Assembly: GCF_004359985.1 (NCBI RefSeq)
Contig: NZ_SMRO01000002.1
Span: forward strand, 682,001-746,000
Direction: 5' to 3'
Length of the DNA: 64,000 nucleotides
Source of the DNA: Paraburkholderia flava
Lineage (GTDB): Bacteria; Pseudomonadota; Gammaproteobacteria; Burkholderiales; Burkholderiaceae
A program made the position numbers and the translations under genes. Under the pieces are notes generated by a model. It was given only the letters and a program-made list of their open reading frames with translations. It was not told the origin of the DNA and ran no database searches. Below are positions 43,020 through 52,258 of the stretch, piece by piece (within the stretch, counting starts at the first letter, position 1; each line of letters begins with the position of its first letter).

Positions 43020-46000
43020 TCAGCAGAAATCCCGACTCGTGCTCGTCAACCCGCCGAGCAGATGGGACATGTCGACAAGCCTCTGGGCGACCAGGTGCCG
43101 AACCTCTCCCTGGCATTGCCACGTGCCGTACACCGCAAGCAACGACGCCCCAAGCGCCTCCTTCCTTTGCTTCTCCAGCAAGCTCGGCCAGACAATGACG
43201 TTGACATTGCCTGTCTCGTCCTCGAGCGTGACAAACATGACCCCTTTGGCTGTTCCGGGGCGTTGGCGCACGGTTACAAGTCCGCAGCCTCGCGCGAGCC
43301 GTCCGTCGCGATAGGCGCGCAGCGTTGACGCGGGCATTAGCCGGTTTGCGAGCAGTTGCGGCCGGAGCAGTTCCAGCGGATGCCGTCCTAACGTCAACCC
43401 GACAGACCTGTAGTCTGCAACGATGTCGTTCGCTTCCGTCGGCGCGCCCAACTGCGGTGTCTCGTCCTGGACCACCGCTACGGCAAGCATGTCCTTGTCA
43501 GGCACGGCGGCGACCGATTGCCATAGCGCCTCGCGGCGATTGCCGGCCAGCGAAGCGAGAGCGTTGGCGTCCGCAAGAACGTGGAGGTCCTTTCGGTCCA
43601 GTTGCGCTCTACGAGCCAGGTCAGCCACGGTATCGAACGGACGCACGGCTCTGGCGTTTTCAATCCGCTCTGCGGTGCCGTCCTTCATGCCGCGCAGGAG
43701 CGACATGCCGAGCCGAACCGCCGGGCGGTCGTTGTCGGGTAGTGACACCAAGACAGAGTCCCAGCCACTGACAGCAACGTCAACTTTCAGCACCTTCACG
43801 CCGTGGCGTTGTGCGTCCTGCACAAGCTGCGACGGCGAATAGAATCCCATCGGCTGACTGTTGAGCATGGCAGCAAGGAATGCCTCAGGCTCATGGCACT
43901 TGAGCCAGCTACTCGCATACACGAGCAGCGCGAAACTGGCAGCATGGCTTTCAGGGAAACCGTACTCACCGAAGCCCTTGATTTGCTCGAAGATGCCTTC
44001 CGCGAAAACTTGGTCGTAGCCGCGCTCCTGCATCCCATTGACGATACGGTCGTAGTATTTCTCAAGACCACCTTTCCGTTTCCAGGCGGCCATCGCCCGT
44101 CTTAACTGGTCAGCCTCGCCAGCTGTAAAGCCAGCAGCCAGAATGGCCACCTGCATGACCTGCTCTTGAAAAATAGGCACCCCGAGCGTTCGCCCAAGCG
44201 CTGTCTTCAGCGCTTCACTTGGATACGTCACAGGTTCGAATCCCTGACGGCGCTGCAGGTAAGGATGGACAGCGCCACCCTGAATCGGCCCTGGCCTCAC
44301 GATGGCTACCTCAATGACGAGGTCATAAAACGTACGGGGCTTCATCCGGGGCAACATGCTCATCTGCGCTCGCGATTCAATCTGAAACACACCGACAGTG
44401 TCCGCGGCGGAAATCATCTCGTACGTCTTCAAATCCTCCGGCGGAATGTCCTGCATTTCGAAGCGCTCGCCCCGCTGTTCCGACACGATGTCCAGCGCGC
44501 GGCGGATGGCAGACAGCATGCCAAGCGCGAGCACATCAATTTTCAGGAGACCGAGCGCCTCGAGGTCATCCTTGTCCCACTCAATGACGGACCGGTCCGC
44601 CATTGCCGCGTTCTCGACGGGGACAAGCCGTGTGAGCTTGCCGCGACTGATAACGAATCCGCCAGAGTGCTGGGACAGGTGGCGCGGGAAGCCAAGGAGC
44701 TGGGACGCGAGTCGCGCCCACGCCTGGATGAGCGGCTTCTCCGGGTCGAGCCCAGATTCGGCGAAGCGCTTGAGCAGGTCCTGGCTCGTGTCGAACCAGT
44801 GATGGCTCTTCGCGACGAGGTCGACAATCTGTGGGTCGACGCCAAGTGCCTTGCCAGTTTCACGCAATGCCCCCCGAGGCCGGTAGGTTGAGACTGCCGC
44901 CGCGATTGCCGCGCGGTCGCGACCGTACTTGCTATAGATGTACTGGATGACCTCTTCGCGTCGCTGATGTTCAAAGTCGACGTCGATGTCTGGAGGTTCA
45001 CCGCGCTCCTTGCTGATGAACCGTTCGAACAGCATGTTGCCGCGCGCGGGGTCGACCTCGGTAATGCCGAGGCAGTAGCACACCGCAGAGTTAGCGGCGG
45101 AGCCGCGCCCCTGGCAAAGGATGTGCTGGCTGCGCGCGAAGCGAACGATGTCGTACACAGTCAGAAAGTACGGCTCGTATTCGAGCTCGGCTATGAGCTC
45201 AAGCTCGTGCTCAATTTGCCCCTGCACGTTGTGCGGGATGCCAGAAGGAAAGCGTCGCTGCGCTCCGATGTATGTTTCCTGCCGAAGGTAAGCTTTCGGG
45301 GTGATGCCCGCAGGCACCAGTTCGTCCGGATATTCATAGCGCAGCTCGTCGAGCGAGAACGTGCAGCGGCTCGCGATGTCGACGGTCGCTGCGAGCGCTT
45401 CGGCCGGGTACAGATTCGCAAGTCGGAGCCGCGAACGCAGATGTTGTTCGGCATTCGGTGCGAGGTCGTAACCGCATTCGTGTACTGGCCTGCCGACCCG
45501 GATGGCGGTCATCGTGTCCTGCAGTGGCTTGCGGGAGCGCACGTGCATGACGACGTGACCCAGTGCCACAACAGGGACATCCTGACCGCGCGCGACGAAC
45601 TCGACCGAGCCACGGTGAATGTCATCCATGGCGCGCTGGTGAAGCACCAAACCTACCCAGGCGCGGCCGGTAAATGTATCGTCAAGCCACTCGACCTGTG
45701 CAGCAAGGACATCCTCGTTGGCCGGGAAATCCGGTACATGAATGGCGAGGCAGTCCGGCATCCCGCGAAGGTGCCGATATTCTTTCTCGGGACGGGAGAG
45801 GTCCTGCGGCGTCAGGCGATATTCGCCCTTGGTTGCGCGGGTGCGCGCAAGCGTAATCAGCTCGGACAGGTTGCCGTACCCCTCGCGGTTTTTGGCGAGC
45901 AGGATAATTTTGAACGCAGGCGAGCCGTCGGCATTGACCAATCTGAAGAACGAGCCGACGATAAACGGAAGCTTTGCTTCCTTCGCGGCGACGTGCGCGC

Positions 46001-46169
46001 GCACAACACCAGCTAGCGAACATTCGTCCGTGACAGCCAGCGCCGAATAGCCAAGTTGTGCCGCGCGCTCAGACAGTTCCTCGGCATGCGAAGCGCCATG
46101 AAGGAAGCTGAAATTCGAAAGGCAGAAAAGCTCGGCGTACGCCGGCAGCACGTTGAACGTTGTGTCCAT
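43020..46169 (-). CDS. dnaE2: Error-prone DNA polymerase DnaE2 (ImuC)
   Basis: The 1049-residue C-family polymerase has an N-terminal PHP domain (YAELFCLSNFSFLHGASHAE), the palm with catalytic aspartates in PPDIDVDFEHQRREEV, and a C-terminal OB fold. It is shorter than replicative DnaE, and the FQIESRAQMSMLPRMKP and IVRPGPIQGGAVHPYLQRR segments are those of DnaE2/ImuC. It carries out translesion synthesis in SOS mutagenesis together with ImuA and ImuB encoded just upstream; the gap to imuB is 6 bp. Confidence 0.96.
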   Translation of the reverse strand: MDTTFNVLPAYAELFCLSNFSFLHGASHAEELSERAAQLGYSALAVTDECSLAGVVRAHVAAKEAKLPFIVGSFFRLVNADGSPAFKIILLAKNREGYGNLSELITLARTRATKGEYRLTPQDLSRPEKEYRHLRGMPDCLAIHVPDFPANEDVLAAQVEWLDDTFTGRAWVGLVLHQRAMDDIHRGSVEFVARGQDVPVVALGHVVMHVRSRKPLQDTMTAIRVGRPVHECGYDLAPNAEQHLRSRLRLANLYPAEALAATVDIASRCTFSLDELRYEYPDELVPAGITPKAYLRQETYIGAQRRFPSGIPHNVQGQIEHELELIAELEYEPYFLTVYDIVRFARSQHILCQGRGSAANSAVCYCLGITEVDPARGNMLFERFISKERGEPPDIDVDFEHQRREEVIQYIYSKYGRDRAAIAAAVSTYRPRGALRETGKALGVDPQIVDLVAKSHHWFDTSQDLLKRFAESGLDPEKPLIQAWARLASQLLGFPRHLSQHSGGFVISRGKLTRLVPVENAAMADRSVIEWDKDDLEALGLLKIDVLALGMLSAIRRALDIVSEQRGERFEMQDIPPEDLKTYEMISAADTVGVFQIESRAQMSMLPRMKPRTFYDLVIEVAIVRPGPIQGGAVHPYLQRRQGFEPVTYPSEALKTALGRTLGVPIFQEQVMQVAILAAGFTAGEADQLRRAMAAWKRKGGLEKYYDRIVNGMQERGYDQVFAEGIFEQIKGFGEYGFPESHAASFALLVYASSWLKCHEPEAFLAAMLNSQPMGFYSPSQLVQDAQRHGVKVLKVDVAVSGWDSVLVSLPDNDRPAVRLGMSLLRGMKDGTAERIENARAVRPFDTVADLARRAQLDRKDLHVLADANALASLAGNRREALWQSVAAVPDKDMLAVAVVQDETPQLGAPTEANDIVADYRSVGLTLGRHPLELLRPQLLANRLMPASTLRAYRDGRLARGCGLVTVRQRPGTAKGVMFVTLEDETGNVNVIVWPSLLEKQRKEALGASLLAVYGTWQCQGEVRHLVAQRLVDMSHLLGGLTSTSRDFC

Positions 46170-46175
46170 GGCGCA

Positions 46176-47645
46176 TCAGCCGAACAATCCGTGAAGGAAC
46201 CACCGCTGCTCTTCCTCCGCGTCACGGCTGCTGACACGCTCACGATATATCCAGTAGCAACTCTGGTCTTCCCCCTGCGCCACGAAATAGTCGCGCGTCA
46301 CCAGTTCGCCATCGAACCAGCCAGCTTCGATACGTTCACCTGGCGACACCATCCGCAGCGGGGACCCATAGAAGGGACGATGCTGACGCATCAGGAGTCG
46401 CACCGGGCTGTCCAACTGCCAGGTCGGTCGTGGAAGGCCTGGCGGAAGTGCCTCCTGCTTCGACTTGAGCGTCACCGGCACCCAACGGTTGGCGACCTCC
46501 GGGCGATGGTCAGCGGTCGGCGCGGGACGAAGAACGTTGTCTTCGCCGAGCCGCGCAACGAGCAGCTCAAGAAGACGGGCGTGGTCTTCCTTTGAACCTC
46601 CCGGTTCCGGGAACAGCGTGTCGGAAGCCGGTGCCGCAGACTCCACTTTCGATGCATCGAGCCGTAGCGCGATAACCGGCGCAGCCAGCTCAATCCGATG
46701 CAGCCGCTCCTTCAACAGCCTGACGAGATGCTCCTCCTTCCAGGTCGGCTCGCCCAGCGCGATGTCGATGGTTGTCGGCTCAATAGCGTCGCGCCCACGT
46801 TCATGTTCGAGCAGCAGCCTTATAGCCGTGACCGCCAGTTGCTTGGCGCAAAGCCAGCCACACAGTTGCACGATGAGTCGATGGGCGCCGAAGACTGCGC
46901 CGTCGGCATCTTCAAGCCGGTCCGGCATTTCAATACGTGCGGAGAAAGTCGGCGGCAGTTCTAGCCAATCAAAGAGTTCGGGCGCGGTGCCGAACGCCCG
47001 GTCGAGCGAGTCGAGCAGATGTTCACCACAGCGCCGCTGCAGGCCGGCGCGTGGCAAACGCCTGATGTCAGCAATGGTCTCGCAGCCAAGTCCGGAGAAC
47101 CAGTCTCCGAACGGACGAACTTCCGGAACGGCCAGCATCGGTAATGCGGCCAGTCGTTGCTCAAGCGATGCGAGCTTGAGCACGCGGCGGTTTCCGAACT
47201 TCGCAAGTAGCCATCCACCCTGACCGGTGGGCGCGGCGCTGATGCGCGCCGTGAGCCCAAGCGTTCCGAGAACAGACTTCGCTTCCCGGCACAATGCGAG
47301 CAACCCGCCGAAAAGACGCAGACTCGCACCCACCTCCACCACGACGGTCGCTTCGTCAAGCAAGGCGACTTCAGGCGAGAAGCGCATCAGGGCAACACCC
47401 ACCTCGCGCTGCGCCGCCGCTTCCTTGCCGGCGTCGCGTTCATGCATTTCCGTTTCCGGCGACAGTGTCAGCACTCCGCCGCGCTTCATCCCAAGGCGCA
47501 CGCCAGCTGCACGAGCTGTGCTGTCTGTAATGACCACTTTGTCTTTCTCCAGTACAGCACTTCCGTGCGCCGCCTCAGATGACCACTTCGGTCGGAACAC
47601 CTCGAGCGGCAACTTCGGCAAGTGGACGGCGAGAAAGACGCGCAT
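46176..47645 (-). CDS. imuB: ImuB, Y-family polymerase-like mutagenesis factor
   Basis: The 489-residue protein begins MRVFLAVHLPKLPLEVFRP. It is related to Y-family polymerases but appears to lack the catalytic acidic residues, as ImuB does. It acts as an adaptor linking DnaE2 to the beta clamp. The start overlaps the end of imuA by 71 bp, the usual coupled arrangement. Confidence 0.92.
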   Translation of the reverse strand: MRVFLAVHLPKLPLEVFRPKWSSEAAHGSAVLEKDKVVITDSTARAAGVRLGMKRGGVLTLSPETEMHERDAGKEAAAQREVGVALMRFSPEVALLDEATVVVEVGASLRLFGGLLALCREAKSVLGTLGLTARISAAPTGQGGWLLAKFGNRRVLKLASLEQRLAALPMLAVPEVRPFGDWFSGLGCETIADIRRLPRAGLQRRCGEHLLDSLDRAFGTAPELFDWLELPPTFSARIEMPDRLEDADGAVFGAHRLIVQLCGWLCAKQLAVTAIRLLLEHERGRDAIEPTTIDIALGEPTWKEEHLVRLLKERLHRIELAAPVIALRLDASKVESAAPASDTLFPEPGGSKEDHARLLELLVARLGEDNVLRPAPTADHRPEVANRWVPVTLKSKQEALPPGLPRPTWQLDSPVRLLMRQHRPFYGSPLRMVSPGERIEAGWFDGELVTRDYFVAQGEDQSCYWIYRERVSSRDAEEEQRWFLHGLFG

Positions 47646-48282
47646 GTCGGGAAAGCAATACAGGAGTGGGTTGAAGGGGAATCGACAGAGGCTCTGCGCG
47701 CGCTGGCCCTCGTCGTTTCACAATGTCGAGGGTCAAACCGTCGGCTGATGGTCTTAAAGCAAGCCGCAACAGGGCGGGCGATGAATCCTGTGCCGCTGCC
47801 AGAGGCCTGACCATCACGAAGAGTGTTTCGGATGATTGCGCAGCCAGATGCAGGCGCCGCAGCGATGCGGCCTGCGCGTATTGCGCCCAGAAGATGAGCG
47901 CACCGCAACTGCCTGCCCGCAGAATTTGCTCAGCCGACCAAAGAGCATCTGCGGTCTTTTGCGCTCTCACCCGCAACACCTGGTCAATGGGAAGTCCGAT
48001 GTAGCTGAGTCCGAGCCCATCCGGGGTATGCGGCGGCTGCAGGAACGCAACCGGCCGACTGCCCGAACCACTGAGCGCCGGGCGCAAGAGTCGCAGTTCA
48101 CCGACTCCGGCTTGCTGGACCATCAGGTCGACAAGGGCTCCGACCGGCCAGCCACCGCCGGGAAGCTCGGCCGACAACGCGGGATACCCAGTCTCAACCA
48201 CCCGGCCACGGCCACGCGCGAGCTGGGACGCACGCCACAAGGACGGATGTATCTCTTCGGCCGTAACGGTAGCGCTGGACAT
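47575..48282 (-). CDS. imuA: ImuA, SOS mutagenesis protein (SulA/RecA-like)
   Basis: The protein has 235 residues from the ATG at 48282. It resembles the RecA/SulA fold with a poorly conserved nucleotide site (LPGGGWPVGALVDLMVQQAG, then GELRLLRPAL) and is typical of the ImuA that begins imuA-imuB-dnaE2 cassettes. The start was chosen because the LexA box lies 16-31 bp upstream of it; the in-frame ATG at 48327 would put the operator inside the gene. Confidence 0.92.
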   Translation of the reverse strand: MSSATVTAEEIHPSLWRASQLARGRGRVVETGYPALSAELPGGGWPVGALVDLMVQQAGVGELRLLRPALSGSGSRPVAFLQPPHTPDGLGLSYIGLPIDQVLRVRAQKTADALWSAEQILRAGSCGALIFWAQYAQAASLRRLHLAAQSSETLFVMVRPLAAAQDSSPALLRLALRPSADGLTLDIVKRRGPARAEPLSIPLQPTPVLLSRHARLSRRPLAEVAARGVPTEVVI

Positions 48283-48297
48283 GTGGAATCGAAAAAC

Positions 48298-48313
48298 CTG
48301 TATATTTATACAG
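48298..48313. promoter_or_regulatory. LexA box controlling imuA-imuB-dnaE2
   Basis: CTGTATATTTATACAG is a perfect CTGT-N8-ACAG palindrome, 16 bp upstream of the imuA ATG. It is also 116 bp upstream of the divergent small gene at 48429. It is the strongest SOS signal in the window. Confidence 0.93.
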
Positions 48314-48428
48314 TATCCTACACGCAAATCCGTAGATGTGAACTGTCACTTTTTTCAAAGGAACGGGGTCGTGCGACGTGTATCGCTCGGCCTCATGTCC
48401 TGCTTTCGTTGCTCAAAGGAGGTCCAAC

Positions 48429-48638
48429 ATGAGAGCAGATGAATGGGTTCGGGAGGCCGAACGCGAATCGAAACTTGTCGACGCCCTGTACAAGGCGCGT
48501 CATCTTATTTCGATGCACGATGGCATGACCGTGCGGTGCGACGGCGAGGAATGGGCGCTCGATTTTGGCCAGGAGTTGAAAATGATTGACGCTACATTGA
48601 AGATGGCCGGAATCGACACCCAGCGCCTTAAGCAGTAG
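48429..48638 (+). CDS. Small hypothetical protein divergent from imuA
   Basis: The 69-residue protein has an excellent Shine-Dalgarno (AAAGGAGG, 6 bp before the ATG). It looks soluble and partly helical (AERESKLVDALYKARHLIS) with no recognised domain. Because it shares the intergenic region with the imuA LexA box, SOS control is possible. Confidence 0.6.
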   Translation: MRADEWVREAERESKLVDALYKARHLISMHDGMTVRCDGEEWALDFGQELKMIDATLKMAGIDTQRLKQ

Positions 48639-48711
48639 ATACTTGTCGAGCCGCTCAAGTCGAGGCAATTACGGATGTGAAGCGGTGTGGAGGACCTTCA
48701 GAGGTCAGCAG

Positions 48712-48930
48712 ATGCAAACTGAGAAATATCGTGGATATACGCTGTGGGGTCATTCCATCCTGGAGCAGGAAGACATCCTGCAACCGGCACGGTTCGCAGG
48801 AAGCGGCACAGTCATGCGAGACAACAAGGTGGTAGACGCGTCTGGCGTTCTTGGCAGTTTCGATACTGATGAAGAAGCAGAATCGACAGGCCTCTCGTGG
48901 TGTCGGGCGTGGGTCGACAGCCACGGCTAG
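48712..48930 (+). CDS. Small hypothetical protein
   Basis: The 72-residue protein starts MQTEKYRGYTLWGHSILEQE and ends GLSWCRAWVDSHG, with GAGG 11 bp before the ATG. The pattern (YRGYTLWGH, a long middle loop, then a helix with GLxWxRAWVD) resembles short unnamed Burkholderia proteins that predict as a beta-hairpin plus helix. Function is unknown. It probably follows the gene at 48429 in one transcript. Confidence 0.55.
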   Translation: MQTEKYRGYTLWGHSILEQEDILQPARFAGSGTVMRDNKVVDASGVLGSFDTDEEAESTGLSWCRAWVDSHG

Positions 48931-49164
48931 GGCGGAGGCGACTGTCATGCAAAACACGTTGCACCAGATTGCGATGGTGTAGACAGCCACCCGTGCGCCT
49001 GCGCCCCGGTCATCACCCGAACCACGATGGATTTGCCGGAACCAGGCGTTCCGTTTTCACGTTGTACCCATATTGCTGGTGAAATCCCAAGGCAACCGCG
49101 CACGAGCACCAGTGCCCGGTTGGCGACGAGCAAGAATCGAGGCAACTTCTTCGGGAAAACTTCA

Positions 49165-50037
49165 ATGGCGGCCCTGCGCGTAGTCTTCGACTCTAACGCA
49201 TTCCAGCCCGGAACCTTCGAACTGCTGGAGCGCAGCTCCATGCTTAGGCACTGCCACAGCGGCCGCGTCACTCCCATATACAGTCACGTATTCATTGAGG
49301 AAACACTGCGCGCGTACGGCTCCTTGAGAAGGCGCGACGACCTAGTACAACGCTGGTTGCCGTTCATAGTGAAAAGCGCTGATAGGTTATGCAACGACTT
49401 CTTGACTATTTGGCATGAGGAACTCGTTCAAGCAAGGGGCGTACACGCCCGCATATTTATGCCGGAGCGCGACCGCGCGTTACTGGTCAGTCGCCTGCCC
49501 AATATTCCTCTCGACGGCTCGTGGCGTGCGTGGCATTCGGCACAGGTTGAGATTGCTCGCGAAAATGCGAAACGCGACGCGCAACGAAAAATCTCGGCGC
49601 AAATGCGTGAGCAGGTCGCTGACTGGCGTAAGGCGACGCGCTACCAACCAAAGCGACACGGTACGCTGCCGGTTCAGGACCTGTTTGGGACAGAAGTAGA
49701 GATAACTGGGCGAGAGTTCGCGATGGCCTTGATTAAGGCCCACAATCCTCGAGAGGTGGCATCACGATGGGCACGAGCGAAGCACATGTACCCATTTTTT
49801 ACGATGTTCGTCATCAACATGGTCTACATGGCACGCTACTCGATGCTCCAGGCGAATCAGCCGCTTGACCTCAATGCACAGGCGGACCTTGACTTGATGA
49901 CGCATCTCCTTCACGCGGACATTCTGGTATCAAACGAGCAAGGTTTTCTCAAGCATGCATTCGATGACCTGTGGAAACCAAAGCATAGGATTCTCATGAC
50001 GTCGGAGGCGTTTGTTCGCTTTCTCGACAAACTATAG
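49165..50037 (+). CDS. PIN-like domain protein
   Basis: The protein has about 290 residues from the ATG at 49165. The N terminus RVVFDSNAF supplies the first PIN aspartate, HVFIEETLRAYG a conserved acidic residue, and NAQADLDLMTHLLHADILVS the distal aspartates, giving the metal-dependent ribonuclease arrangement. No antitoxin gene is next to it and it is much longer than VapC toxins (about 130 residues). The 230 bp upstream carry no intact gene, and the Shine-Dalgarno is weak. Confidence 0.6.
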   Translation: MAALRVVFDSNAFQPGTFELLERSSMLRHCHSGRVTPIYSHVFIEETLRAYGSLRRRDDLVQRWLPFIVKSADRLCNDFLTIWHEELVQARGVHARIFMPERDRALLVSRLPNIPLDGSWRAWHSAQVEIARENAKRDAQRKISAQMREQVADWRKATRYQPKRHGTLPVQDLFGTEVEITGREFAMALIKAHNPREVASRWARAKHMYPFFTMFVINMVYMARYSMLQANQPLDLNAQADLDLMTHLLHADILVSNEQGFLKHAFDDLWKPKHRILMTSEAFVRFLDKL

Positions 50038-50335
50038 ACCGTCTTCATATTGGTGTCCGCGACTCTCGTAATAGCAATTTATGGATGCTAGTAACCCGGT
50101 TGACGTCAGTTCGCGGTGCCATACGCTGACTTGAACTTTATCGCCCCAACGCATTTTCAAGAGACATTTTCAGCTCCCGGTTGCCGTTATGGCGAGGTTT
50201 CGGTTAGCGGCTCGTGCGTTATGGCTCACGGTCGGACGCAACGTGCACGCTAAGACAATCGGCATCGTCGTATCGCGGTCTTCCATCTATCTATCGTGAT
50301 TCTGCTATGTGCGGGGACCGCGCCGAGTGCCAGAA

Positions 50336-50362
50336 TGAAAAAGCCTCCCGGGCTGGAAGGCT
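50336..50362 (-). terminator. Rho-independent terminator of the lipoprotein gene
   Basis: On the minus strand AGCCTTCC-AGCCCG-GGAGGCT is followed by TTTTTC, 38 bp after the lipoprotein stop. The remaining 300 bp up to the PIN-like gene (50038-50335) show nothing else recognisable. Confidence 0.7.
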
Positions 50363-50399
50363 GTGGAGAAGTCGCGAGACGAGTTGGCCGCTCAGTCGG

Positions 50400-51431
50400 T
50401 CATTTGCATTCGGCTGGCTTTGTTTTGCAGCCCGCGAGTCGCTGCTGCGCAGCAATGAGGTCGGCTTGCGCCTTGAGATTGGCTATGCGGTCAGTAGTCA
50501 CGTCTGACTTCGCCGAGAGGACGTCCTGCGTCGCAGTTAGCGCGCTCGCAGTGCCAGTGTTTTTTCCGTATTCGATGCTGGTGATGCCGCCCGAGTCTGC
50601 TATTGAGAGAATGAACTTCTGGGTCCCGAACCACGCAGAGGATGGGATGTCAAGCGAAAACGTGCTGTTCTCTCCCTCACGAGGCAGGTACAGGTCCTGG
50701 GTACCGACACTCGTTTTGCTCTTTAGGCCCCAAAGCAATTCAACCCGAATCTTCTGCATTTTCGGAAGGGTTATCGGAACACCATCCTTTATCTCCGTTT
50801 GCTCGACTGTCTGAATGGGCTGTGCAGGGTGAATTACCAAGGTTGGCATCAGGCTATCGCCAATGGGTTCTCCGTCGAGCGTTGAGGCGCTTACTGTTTT
50901 ATAAAGAGCCTGACTTGCATCGTCGATTTTCATGTCCTTATTCGTATCCTGCGCGACTGCCATCTGTTTGTAATCGAGCGGTCCCGCCGAATAAGTGATT
51001 GTCACGGGCTTTTCCGAGTTCGGTCCGTCGCACCACCTGGTTGACGTAAAGGCCACAGCGGCGACTCCCGCCGCCACCGTCACGGCCTCCTTAATGACGG
51101 CTTCTGCCTCTCCGGTCTGGGTGGAATTGATACTTTTAAGCCGGCCGTCGTCGGTGAGCGTCACTGCCACATCTGTGTCAGACATCATCCCGTCGAGCTT
51201 TTGAATGTGTAAGGGCTCCGCCTTCCTAGTGTAATCGGCCATATAGGCCGGCTTAGCGTTGAGCACCGTCGTGACGCTTAGAATTTTCTGTGAATCGCAC
51301 GCGATGGTTTGCGTGGCTGTTATCGCAGTTTGGGATTTGGGCAGGTAGTAAGTTATGGTCGCATCAGGCAGCACCGCGCAGCCCGTGAGTATGATTACGA
51401 GCCAGGCCGAATGAATGTGGTTCCATTTCAT
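50400..51431 (-). CDS. Hypothetical lipoprotein
   Basis: The 343-residue protein has a lipoprotein signal: positive N terminus, hydrophobic core and lipobox LTGC with the cysteine at residue 18. The mature domain is beta-rich with no recognised family. A C-terminal helical stretch (RIANLKAQADLIAAQQRLAG) ends in two cysteines. The residue after the lipobox Cys is alanine, so outer-membrane sorting is expected. It is monocistronic, and no function can be inferred from its neighbours. Confidence 0.7.
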   Translation of the reverse strand: MKWNHIHSAWLVIILTGCAVLPDATITYYLPKSQTAITATQTIACDSQKILSVTTVLNAKPAYMADYTRKAEPLHIQKLDGMMSDTDVAVTLTDDGRLKSINSTQTGEAEAVIKEAVTVAAGVAAVAFTSTRWCDGPNSEKPVTITYSAGPLDYKQMAVAQDTNKDMKIDDASQALYKTVSASTLDGEPIGDSLMPTLVIHPAQPIQTVEQTEIKDGVPITLPKMQKIRVELLWGLKSKTSVGTQDLYLPREGENSTFSLDIPSSAWFGTQKFILSIADSGGITSIEYGKNTGTASALTATQDVLSAKSDVTTDRIANLKAQADLIAAQQRLAGCKTKPAECK

Positions 51432-51636
51432 CTTGTGGACTCCACCTTGGCAGAAGCTGCAATGGACGGCGTTTCGCCAGCCTGACCTGCATAAAAGTTG
51501 TAGTCCGTGCCCTAGCGTACAAAGCCGACTATCCGACCATGCTCACCGTGAGCACAACACAGACGACACCTTCGGAAGCGCAGCCGTTTCACTGAGCTAT
51601 ACCGTGGTCTAACGACACCGACCACATTCAACGAAC

Positions 51637-52108
51637 ATGATTGATTTTACGGACGAACAGATAGCAGCCAGAGAGCTCCGCAACACCGCCGACCACGAAG
51701 CGGGTCACAAGATGCTTTATGAGCGCTTCGGCGGCGCTGGTGACACGGTCGTGTGGAAAACGGGAGTGGGAATCCAGAGGACTGCGTGGCTCGGCCAGTT
51801 CTGTCCCCGCACGTGCCCTGAGGTGACGCGCAAGACGGCATTGAACCATGGATTTGCCGCTCCGAGCTACCCGCGAACTGGAAGATACTCGTCGGCTTGG
51901 CTGGCCTGTTGGCCGAGGACATTCTGAGCGGCGAGACGGACGATACCGGCGCTATGGCTGATACCCTGTTCTTCAGAATTTCCAACGGAGAGGCCTCGGC
52001 CTCGGACTCGCGTAAATGGGCGTCACGGACATCGATAGCTGCCGACTGAGCTATGAGGTGGTCGAGGAAGTCGTACGGCTTTTGCGCGAAGGATGGCTGG
52101 TCGTGTAG
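51637..52108 (+). pseudogene. Decayed HExxH metallopeptidase-like gene
   Basis: The first frame begins MIDFTDEQIAARELRNTADH and contains the zinc motif HEAGH. Similarity then continues in a second frame (ELPANWKILVGLAGLLAEDI, then LSGETDDTGAMADTLFFRIS) and finally in a third (MGVTDIDSCRLSYEVVEEVV, then RLLREGWLVV, stop at 52106-52108). The joined product of about 150 residues resembles small M41-like zinc proteases. Two frameshifts break it. Upstream (51432-51636) and downstream (52109-52258) nothing else is visible. Confidence 0.65.
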
Positions 52109-52258
52109 CAAGAGGCTGAGTTTTTAATTAGGTCCGTCGCAGACTAACTCCGGTCCGGCCGTTCGTCGACCACTCGCTGCGATGTTCGGGGGAGGGCCGG
52201 TTGTTGGAAAGTAGGTCACCCAATAGCGCCGGCCTCTCCCAGAGAATTTCTAGGTGTG

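Noticed and set aside
48945..49277. Minus-strand frame with a P-loop-like GTPGSGKS
   Set aside because: Only a Walker A-like string in a 110-residue frame with no other ATPase motif; at most a decayed remnant and partly antisense to the PIN-like gene.
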